Assembly: GCA_949286445.1 (NCBI GenBank)
Contig: CASECL010000122.1
Coordinates: 1-9,842, forward strand
Source: an uncultured bacterium
GTDB lineage: Bacteria > Verrucomicrobiota > Lentisphaeria > Victivallales > Victivallaceae
Direction: 5' to 3'
DNA length: 9,842 nt
In this document: piece after piece, positions 1 to 6,261 of the stretch
Numbering within the stretch: position 1 is the first letter of the stretch
Layout: the number at the start of each line of letters is the position of its first letter
Notes under the pieces: model-generated
Told to the model about the DNA's origin: nothing
The model's input: the letters and a program-made list of their open reading frames with translations, nothing else
Databases searched by the model: none
Program-made: the position numbers and the translations under genes

Positions 1-29
1 AAAATTCTGTATATTCAGTTGACTTTTAA

Positions 30-1055
30 CTATTTGTTCCAAAGCCGTTCATTGGTCATTACTGCTCTGCGTTCACGTTTGATCTCCCCTTTCATCTCCT
101 CGCCGGCGAAGAAACGTTTGAGTTCGTCAAGAATGAAAGGCACATAAGTATCCTGGTGCGGCAATCCTGCATTGTGCGGGGTGGTAATAACGTTGGGCAG
201 TTTAAACAGCGGGTTGTCTTCCGGCAGCGGTTCCTGATAATAAACATCAAACACGCCGTTGAAACGCTGTTTTGCCATTTCAGCGTAGAAATCTTGTTCA
301 TTGATCAACCTTGCCCGGCCGCAATTCACCAAAGTTGCGCCGTCTTTGATTTTGGAGAGCAACGCGGCATTAACCCGGCCCAGGTTTTTTTCACTTGCGC
401 CGGAGAGAAGGTGGATAACATCGCTTTCAGAAAATAACTGTTCCATGGAATCGGCTTTTTCCACGCCTAGTTTTTTCAATTCATCTGCATTGGCGTGATC
501 AGAATACAGAAGTATCTTTTTGAAGCCGACCGGCTTGAGCATCTCGATCAGGAAGCGGGAAATATCACCCAGTCCCCAGATACCGATCACTGATTTTTCC
601 GGGCAGTACTGGTTGTTGCGGTTATCCCAGACCATTTTCAGACCAACACGGGGAATTCCGGCATACGCAAACAAATTACGGAGTGCAAGCATGGTAATAA
701 ACAGTCCGTAACTGGCCACTCCTTTGGCCATTATCTTATTGCAGCAGGTTACCTTGAGTCCGGCGGCGTAAGTCGAGTCATCTGCCACACCGGCAACACT
801 TCCGGCGGCATGACCGATAACCTTGACTTTAGGCGCCCCGGCAAGAAATTCTCTGGAGCAGAGCGGGGACCCCCAAGCGGTGATTACGCCGTCATATTCT
901 GGAAGCATGGCCTGCAACTTATCAAGCGTGACATCCCCGTTCAAGGCGGGGATGTCTATTTCAAGACCGCGCTCCGCGGCCAGAGCTGCAAACTCCGGCC
1001 GCCAGAATATGTCAACAATATATTTTGAGGTTGACAGAAAAAGAATTTTTTTCAT
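30..1055 (-). CDS. D-isomer-specific 2-hydroxyacid dehydrogenase (NAD-dependent, phosphoglycerate-dehydrogenase-like)
   Basis: This 341-residue cytoplasmic protein belongs to the D-2-hydroxyacid dehydrogenase family, which interconverts 2-keto and D-2-hydroxy acids using NAD(P). The family length of about 310-340 residues fits. The three catalytic positions are present: Arg247 in the VNCGRARLI segment, Glu275 in DVYYQEPLP and His294 in TTPHNAG. The Rossmann loop is GLGDIS at 161-166, where the family normally has GxGxxG, so the third Gly is Ser166. Asp186 at the end of the next strand suggests NAD rather than NADP. There is no signal peptide. The ATG lies 2 bases after the stop of the upstream lyase gene, and a purine-rich GAGAGGAAG sits inside that gene's end, about 14 bases from the start. 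Translational coupling is therefore likely. The substrate is not readable. Its place at the end of a lyase operon suggests a sugar-derived keto acid (inference) rather than serine biosynthesis. Confidence 0.86.
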   Translation of the reverse strand: MKKILFLSTSKYIVDIFWRPEFAALAAERGLEIDIPALNGDVTLDKLQAMLPEYDGVITAWGSPLCSREFLAGAPKVKVIGHAAGSVAGVADDSTYAAGLKVTCCNKIMAKGVASYGLFITMLALRNLFAYAGIPRVGLKMVWDNRNNQYCPEKSVIGIWGLGDISRFLIEMLKPVGFKKILLYSDHANADELKKLGVEKADSMEQLFSESDVIHLLSGASEKNLGRVNAALLSKIKDGATLVNCGRARLINEQDFYAEMAKQRFNGVFDVYYQEPLPEDNPLFKLPNVITTPHNAGLPHQDTYVPFILDELKRFFAGEEMKGEIKRERRAVMTNERLWNK

Positions 1056-1057
1056 AA

Positions 1058-3244
1058 TTATTTTGTACTTCCTCTCGGTGCGACATCCTTTTCGGTGAGT
1101 TTAATCAGCTCTTTTCCGTCACGGGTGCCGGTAATGGTGGATACTTTATTCAAATCACCGGTTGGAGTCCAGACCCATTTGTCATTGATACCTTTTCCGG
1201 TAACTTGAAGTTCAACATTATTGCCCGCTTCCTTCATCTGCAGTTTCACGCCTTTTTCCCAGGGGTCGAGCAGGCAGGCAAAACGGGCATTATCCGTGTT
1301 TTCAGCGTCAAATTTGCACTGGTTGACCAGCAGATTGGTCCAGCGTCCGGCAAGTTCATAGAAGTCGATGTAGGCCTTGATCGGTTTGTTGGAGAGCAAC
1401 GTAAAGTACATTTTTTTGCCCGTCTTGGTCAGAGCATAGCAGCGTCCGGCCTCAGCGTCATCCACGAAAGCCTTGGGAATAATCCCATTCCAGCTGATAA
1501 CTCCGGCCTTGTCGGCCTTGACATCATCAAGCAGGAGGATGTATTCTCCCGGCATCCAGATTACGGAACGGCGGAAAGTTTTGAGATCCGGATAGGCATT
1601 CCCGGCTTCACCTTCAACGATGACCCGGTTGTTTTCACCCTGCTTGAATCCGGTAAGATAGGAGAAGGTCCGCATATCTTCTTTGCCCGCCGGCTGGGTA
1701 TAAACATCACCTTCCTGTTTTTGTCCTTTGTTGTTGAACAGAATACTTGAGGTGTGGCTGGTCATTTTGGAAACGGAATAATTTCCGGGATGGAAGATAA
1801 AATCACGGAATGCGGTCAATGCAAAACCATTGGCATCCGGATCGTCATGTGCCAGGTTGAGGTAATGATAGTTGCCGTATTTATCCTTGGGCATGGAGTG
1901 ACGGAATTCATTCAGTTTATATCCGCCGTAAGGCCCGCATTTGAAGGTGAATGCTACCGCATCGTCACCCCAATTATCCCGGAGCGATACTGCGCCCAAG
2001 TCAGCAAAAAGATGGTTTACCGGGAATTTATCTGCGCTTCCGCCCTTGAGGGTGGGATCATAGCACAGCAGTATGGTCCACGGATACTGGTAAACCGCCT
2101 TGGGATAACGCGGATTGAAGGTTCTGGAATGAAAGAATTTGTCAAACACCGCGAACGCATCTTTGTCCCGTGACAGTCTGGAGCAGAGATAAAATCCACC
2201 ATCAAGGTGAGCCGCTACGGCAACTCTATTGGGCGCATCGCCGAAGGTCATATTGGACTGCATGCCGGGAGCATCATAATAAACCTGCTGTTTCCAGGCA
2301 TTGGAAAATCCGGGATGTTTCAAATAATTTGTGCCGAAGTTGTGATCAAAGATCCAGGCAGTCAACGCCAGATAGAAAAATCCGAAATTCTGATAACCGG
2401 AGCCTTCATGGCAGTCGCCATCGTCCGGATAATGTTTGAGCAGAAATTCAAATTCGCGCTGCATTTCGCCCAGCAGAAAATCTGCTTTGCCGTCCACATC
2501 ATCGGCGATGACGCTGAGCGCGGCGATCTGACCGCATCCGCGATGCCAGCGATGGTTGGGCTGGGGGTCATTCTGCCAATATTTTACCACGTTGGGGCAG
2601 AGCTTCTGATAGCCGAGGTAATACATTCTACGGGCCTGAACCAGAAGCCGTTCCGCTATTTTCTTGCGGAATTCCGGATCAAGATCATTGTAAGCTACAT
2701 CATACAGTGCCGCCACCGCCACCATGTTGTTGGCTGCTCCCATATTGCAGTCCAATTCTATGGTATCCGCCCAATAGGGAGTCTCGAGCATGTTGTTCAA
2801 TACGGGTTTTATATTTTCCAGTGTATTGGGGTTTTTATCCAGAGCATAGGCAAAGGCAAGGCGGATGTAGTTGGAAAAACCCTGAGTCAAAGCCGCGGTG
2901 TCATTATCTACCACTGCAGGACGATCTTCTTTGCGCATCAAGTTCTTACGGCTGCCGTATTTGATCGTTTCAGCAACTGCTTTTTTCAAGACAGGATCAG
3001 TTTCTGCCTGTTTTTTCAAGTTGGCGATAAAGGCATCATCAAAAAGCAGACGGGGGTGTTTGCCCTTTAATTCAGGTTTTAATTTGGGGGCGTCTTTAGG
3101 AGCGGGATCTTTTGCCGGCACCAGAGACAGAACCTTGGCATAATCAATATTTTTGTGTTTACCCTTTTTTACCGGGGCTGCCTGAACAGTCATAGAGGCA
3201 ACCAGCGCAAAAGCGGCTGAACAGAACAATATTTTTTTATTCAT
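1058..3244 (-). CDS. Secreted heparinase II/III-like polysaccharide lyase
   Basis: This 728-residue exported protein has a signal peptide at about 1-22 (MNKK, hydrophobic core, VQAA). A HPRLLFDD segment at 63-70 is typical of the N-terminal part of DUF4962/heparinase II/III proteins. An alpha-helical domain, expected to form an incomplete toroid, follows to about residue 390, and a beta-sandwich C-terminal half comes after it. Candidate catalytic residues match the spacing of this lyase fold: Asn230-His231 (PNHRWH), Tyr284 (EGSGYQNFG) and His466 (AHDDPDANGF), with a TSHTSSILFNNKGQ segment at 495-508. Such enzymes cleave uronic-acid-containing polysaccharides by beta-elimination. The exact glycan (heparinoid, alginate or other) cannot be read from sequence. 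The start has a GGAG ribosome-binding site 11 bases upstream. It lies 26 bases after the small secreted protein gene and 2 bases before the dehydrogenase, as part of one operon. No truncation is seen. Confidence 0.87.
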   Translation of the reverse strand: MNKKILFCSAAFALVASMTVQAAPVKKGKHKNIDYAKVLSLVPAKDPAPKDAPKLKPELKGKHPRLLFDDAFIANLKKQAETDPVLKKAVAETIKYGSRKNLMRKEDRPAVVDNDTAALTQGFSNYIRLAFAYALDKNPNTLENIKPVLNNMLETPYWADTIELDCNMGAANNMVAVAALYDVAYNDLDPEFRKKIAERLLVQARRMYYLGYQKLCPNVVKYWQNDPQPNHRWHRGCGQIAALSVIADDVDGKADFLLGEMQREFEFLLKHYPDDGDCHEGSGYQNFGFFYLALTAWIFDHNFGTNYLKHPGFSNAWKQQVYYDAPGMQSNMTFGDAPNRVAVAAHLDGGFYLCSRLSRDKDAFAVFDKFFHSRTFNPRYPKAVYQYPWTILLCYDPTLKGGSADKFPVNHLFADLGAVSLRDNWGDDAVAFTFKCGPYGGYKLNEFRHSMPKDKYGNYHYLNLAHDDPDANGFALTAFRDFIFHPGNYSVSKMTSHTSSILFNNKGQKQEGDVYTQPAGKEDMRTFSYLTGFKQGENNRVIVEGEAGNAYPDLKTFRRSVIWMPGEYILLLDDVKADKAGVISWNGIIPKAFVDDAEAGRCYALTKTGKKMYFTLLSNKPIKAYIDFYELAGRWTNLLVNQCKFDAENTDNARFACLLDPWEKGVKLQMKEAGNNVELQVTGKGINDKWVWTPTGDLNKVSTITGTRDGKELIKLTEKDVAPRGSTK

Positions 3245-3270
3245 TTTTTATTTTTCTCCGGTAGGTTTAA

Positions 3271-3897
3271 TTAGTCAGCCAAACTGATTTTATCTATGGT
3301 CATTGTTATATCACGATTCATATAGTCGTGAGTTTTTCCCCAACGGATTTGGAATGCTTTTGCTTTCGCCGCTGCATCAACTCCATACGCCGGTTTATTC
3401 ATCAGAACCATAGGGATGGCGATCGTGGCTGACTTACCTTTAGGCATGACTCCTCCGGGGGATACTGCATCAAGGTTTGCCACCGACCCGCGTTTGCCCT
3501 GGGCGTTGATAAAATAAGCTCCCATCCAAAGCTTATCCCAGGGACTTTTGTTCCATTTTCCCTGCCAGTTGCGCATCATGTTGCCATCCAGGCGAACGGT
3601 GAACAGAACATAGTTGTAATTTTTCACATTGGCTACTCCGTCCGGAAGATAGAATGTTGGAGTGGTTGCTTTATTGCCGGTGAAGTGTATTTTCAACGAC
3701 TTATCAGGATTCAAGGAAAATTTTGCCACTTTCAGTGGGTCATCATATTTGAATTTGCTCATATCAGGAGCATTTTTATCAAAGAGGACAACTTTTTCCT
3801 CCGGAGCTTTGCCGGAATTCACATTTTTAACCACCGTGAATGCCTGCGCGCCAACCGCCAGCCCTGCCAGCAGCAGCAAGAGAACAGTTTTTTTCAT
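3271..3897 (-). CDS. Small secreted protein, probable beta-sandwich (carbohydrate-binding-like), family not recognised
   Basis: This 208-residue protein has a clear signal peptide: MKKT, a Leu-rich core, then GAQA, with likely cleavage after Ala19. The mature part of about 189 residues looks all-beta. It contains no recognisable catalytic motif. There are aromatic residues at Trp111, Trp115, Trp120, Trp124 and Trp186. The end, with FQIRWGK at 182-188 and a closing strand TMTIDKISLAD at 198-208, resembles the last strands of jelly-roll carbohydrate-binding modules. That resemblance is by eye only. It lies between a beta-helix protein gene (34-base gap) and the lyase gene (26-base gap). An AAGGA ribosome-binding site is rather far (about 13 bases) from the ATG. 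A glycan-binding or substrate-presenting role alongside the lyase is a reasonable guess. It could equally be a periplasmic protein of unknown role. Confidence 0.75.
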   Translation of the reverse strand: MKKTVLLLLLAGLAVGAQAFTVVKNVNSGKAPEEKVVLFDKNAPDMSKFKYDDPLKVAKFSLNPDKSLKIHFTGNKATTPTFYLPDGVANVKNYNYVLFTVRLDGNMMRNWQGKWNKSPWDKLWMGAYFINAQGKRGSVANLDAVSPGGVMPKGKSATIAIPMVLMNKPAYGVDAAAKAKAFQIRWGKTHDYMNRDITMTIDKISLAD

Positions 3898-3931
3898 AAT
3901 GTTGTTCTTTTCCTTTGTTGATTTTTATTTA

Positions 3932-6052
3932 TTAGTGTCCATAAGGAGGAACTATAACAAAATTGGGATCAGGCAACGCATTTTTGACATCTTCCGGCAG
4001 TTCGGGCAGATTGCGTTTCCCGGTCCCCAGGAGGTCGCCATTCTGGAAGGCGACTGTATCAATGCTGGAGCCGGCTCCGTTTTTGCCGATTTTGCGTGAC
4101 GGTGAATCAGCCGGAAGAGTAAGATCAACTACGGTGGAATTGGATTTTCCCCAGTTCATGACCAGCGCGTCGCGGAAAGGCGGCTGCGGCAGGGCAGGGG
4201 TGAATGTAATTTTCCCATCGGCGTAACCGGTGATTTTACGCATAATGCCATCTCCATTGATCTCAATGTTGTCTCCGACATTAAACGGCGGATTGGATCT
4301 CGGACGCAGTTTCAGACTGTCCTGTTTATTGCCGTCAGCGGTGGTAACTACAAAGAATATCGGCGCATTTTTGAACTGGAGTTCGCCGACAAGAGAGTCT
4401 TTCTCCTGTTTGGTAAACTCATAAAGTGAATCAATTGTTTTGAAGGATTTCCATGGCCGGGAAGTACGTCCGATGACACCGGGGTCAAGAGCGTAGGGAT
4501 AGAAGAAGTTATTGTTGCTTACCACCGGCATATTGCCGTCTTTATCAAACGGGTAATTGCAGGAGCCCCAGATAATATTTTCAGAAAGTTTGTAGTCTTT
4601 GCCGGTGAAGCTGAATAAACCGTATCCGGAACAGCCCAGAGTATTATTGGTTATTTCCCAGCGGTGGGAATTGCCATGTCCGCAGATAATCATGACCGCG
4701 GAGCAGGCGAGTACGGCGTTATTGGTAAGTTTGATATCTTCGGCTTCTTCCGCCATGAGAGACTGGCCGCCCCAGATATTGAAATTACTGTCAAAAACCA
4801 GGTTGTGGACGCCACGGTAAATCTGAATGTTGTCCGGGTGAGCCTGGAGAATGTGATGGTGCACATAATTTCTACGGATAGTTACGTCATAGGTTTCCGG
4901 ATTGGCTCCGGGGGTTCCGGTTTTGCGTCCGGAAATATTGCCGGCAATGATCAGACCGTCCACCAGATTGTATGCAATTTCATTGCCTTCGACAAGGCCT
5001 TTGTTGGCGGATACTACTGAAACGCCGTTGCCGTTGGCGATTACTAAATTGTTCCGGAGGGTGACATTATCGCTGCCGCGGAAACCGATACCAAGTCCGA
5101 AGTTATTGTGAACCAGACAGTTTTCCACAGATATATTCTTAGTTTTTCCGCCGACAAAAATAGCATTGCCGCCGGAGCCGGTAACTTCAAGATTTTGAAC
5201 TGTCACATTGCTTACCGGGTTTTTCCAGTGTCCGATATTTACCTGGGTTCCGGCTGAAGCACGGTAGCGGGTATTTTTCAGATCTTCTTTGTTGACCGGC
5301 TTGAAATAGACGGTGCCGGCGGTATTTTTCGGGTTGCCTTTTTCATCGGCGACATAAGCCCAGTTGCCGGGCTGGCGGACTAAAGCCGGGTGATTCATAA
5401 AAGTGTAACGGTTTCTGTCCGGTTTGATCCAGCGGTTCCAGTTCTTTTTGTCAAAGGCGATATTGCCGGTTTTAAAATCGTAACTCAGGAGTTTCGGCCC
5501 GCCGTAACTGTTGCCGTATGCAAAATAATAAAATACCACCGTATTTTTGGGATCTTTGGCGATTTCTTCCAGGAAGGGAGCATCTTTGGGCGGATCGGTC
5601 AGAAAGAGCATTTTTTCTGCATCAATACCCTTTACCGGACGCTGAGTTCCGTCATCCGGCCAGCGTCCGCACTGCTGCTGTTTGAGTCCGACATAAAGAT
5701 CTTTCACTTCGGATGGAACTTTTGCAGTATAAACTCCGTTGCCAACTTCTTTCCAGTCAGTTATATCTTTCCAGCCGGAAACGATGACACGTTCACCGGG
5801 AACCCCGCGAACCACGATGGGGTTGCCGTCGGTACCGCTCTTAGAGATATTTATTCTTTCATTATACGTTCCGCCCTTGATATTTACAACATCTCCGGCT
5901 TTTGCAGCGTTAATGCCTGCGGCGATGGTGGTAAACGGTTTTTCCTTGCTGCCGTCTCCGCCTGCGGCGGCTTTTGCGTCAACGTACAAATCCGCTGCGT
6001 AAATGCTTGACGCGCAAAAGATAGAGCATAATAGTAACGTGTTTTTCATCAT
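3932..6052 (-). CDS. Secreted right-handed parallel beta-helix protein (copy B, first gene of the operon)
   Basis: I place the start at 6052, giving 706 residues (an adjacent ATG at 6049 is also possible). AAGGG lies 8 bases upstream, and the signal peptide MMKNTLLLCSIFCASSIYAA then begins the protein. The reading frame stays open to an ATG at 6136, but that would lie upstream of the predicted -35 box, so it is rejected. After the signal, residues 23-62 hold the YVDAKA...GDGS.EKPFTTI..G...AKAGDVVNIKGGTY entry motif. This motif is common to pectate-lyase-9-like and GH120-like beta-helix proteins. Rungs of about 22 residues with Asn ladders run from about 280 to 500, followed by a C-terminal beta extension containing SPSRKIGKNGAG. 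A His-rich motif, HHHILQAHPDNIQ, lies at about 398-410. A lyase, glycosidase or epimerase role on an extracellular glycan is plausible; the activity is undetermined. It is roughly four-fifths identical (by eye) to the neighbouring copy. Confidence 0.87.
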   Translation of the reverse strand: MMKNTLLLCSIFCASSIYAADLYVDAKAAAGGDGSKEKPFTTIAAGINAAKAGDVVNIKGGTYNERINISKSGTDGNPIVVRGVPGERVIVSGWKDITDWKEVGNGVYTAKVPSEVKDLYVGLKQQQCGRWPDDGTQRPVKGIDAEKMLFLTDPPKDAPFLEEIAKDPKNTVVFYYFAYGNSYGGPKLLSYDFKTGNIAFDKKNWNRWIKPDRNRYTFMNHPALVRQPGNWAYVADEKGNPKNTAGTVYFKPVNKEDLKNTRYRASAGTQVNIGHWKNPVSNVTVQNLEVTGSGGNAIFVGGKTKNISVENCLVHNNFGLGIGFRGSDNVTLRNNLVIANGNGVSVVSANKGLVEGNEIAYNLVDGLIIAGNISGRKTGTPGANPETYDVTIRRNYVHHHILQAHPDNIQIYRGVHNLVFDSNFNIWGGQSLMAEEAEDIKLTNNAVLACSAVMIICGHGNSHRWEITNNTLGCSGYGLFSFTGKDYKLSENIIWGSCNYPFDKDGNMPVVSNNNFFYPYALDPGVIGRTSRPWKSFKTIDSLYEFTKQEKDSLVGELQFKNAPIFFVVTTADGNKQDSLKLRPRSNPPFNVGDNIEINGDGIMRKITGYADGKITFTPALPQPPFRDALVMNWGKSNSTVVDLTLPADSPSRKIGKNGAGSSIDTVAFQNGDLLGTGKRNLPELPEDVKNALPDPNFVIVPPYGH

Positions 6053-6060
6053 TTTCCAAT

Positions 6061-6066
6061 CCCTTT
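6061..6066 (-). promoter_or_regulatory. Ribosome-binding site deciding the start of copy B
   Basis: AAAGGG lies on the minus strand, 8 bases before the ATG at 6052 and 11 before the ATG at 6049. It supports the 706-residue product with an N-terminal signal peptide over a longer version starting at 6136. Confidence 0.6.
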
Positions 6067-6082
6067 TTAATTGGTTAATGGT

Positions 6083-6100
6083 TGATAACATGTGATATCG
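6083..6100 (-). promoter_or_regulatory. Putative operator at the start of operon transcription
   Basis: The plus strand reads TGATAACATGTGATATCG, with half-sites at 6083-6089 and 6093-6099 spaced 10 bp. It differs by one base from the element at 8403-8420 and has the same position relative to the -10 box (2 bases away here, 4 there). Surrounding bases are much less alike, so the element appears selectively kept. Confidence 0.52.
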
Positions 6101-6101
6101 C

Positions 6102-6129
6102 AATATAGCATGACATTTTCCGATTACAA
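6102..6129 (-). promoter_or_regulatory. Promoter of the copy B - lyase - dehydrogenase operon
   Basis: On the minus strand, TTGTAA (6129-6124), a 16-base spacer and TATATT (6107-6102) preceded by TGC form an extended -10 promoter. The -10 element is identical to that of copy A, while the -35 is weaker. Start of transcription is predicted near 6095, about 43 bases before the ATG at 6052. The gaps further down the operon (34, 26 and 2 bases) leave little room for other promoters. Confidence 0.62.
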
Positions 6130-6216
6130 GCACCAAAAAAGTAAAAACTTGAAAAACCTTTTTTATTTATTTGGTTATAAGCATTGGTAATCAGTAAAAC
6201 AGAAATTTTTAATGCG

Positions 6217-6237
6217 TTCCGGCAGACATACCCGGAA
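6217..6237 (-). terminator. Weak hairpin after copy A, possible partial terminator
   Basis: TTCCGG (6217-6222) and CCGGAA (6232-6237) form a 6-bp stem with a 9-base loop, 24 bases after the copy A stop codon. The minus strand continues CGCATTAAAAATTTC, which is a poor T-run. It may only slow or protect the transcript, so some read-through into the operon is possible. Confidence 0.3.
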
Positions 6238-6261
6238 AATAATGCATCGTTTTATCCGTCA

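Noticed and set aside
2207..3070. 287-codon open frame on the plus strand, opposite the lyase gene
   Set aside because: It is antisense to conserved lyase motifs, without a ribosome-binding site or recognisable protein features.
6091..6095. TGTGA as half of a CRP-type site
   Set aside because: No TCACA partner lies 6 bases further on. The TGATAWC repeat explains the conserved block better.
6053..6136. Longer start for beta-helix copy B (ATG at 6136, 734 residues)
   Set aside because: The added 28 residues span the predicted -10 box and operator, have no ribosome-binding site and would bury the signal peptide. The ATG at 6052 has a spaced AAAGGG.
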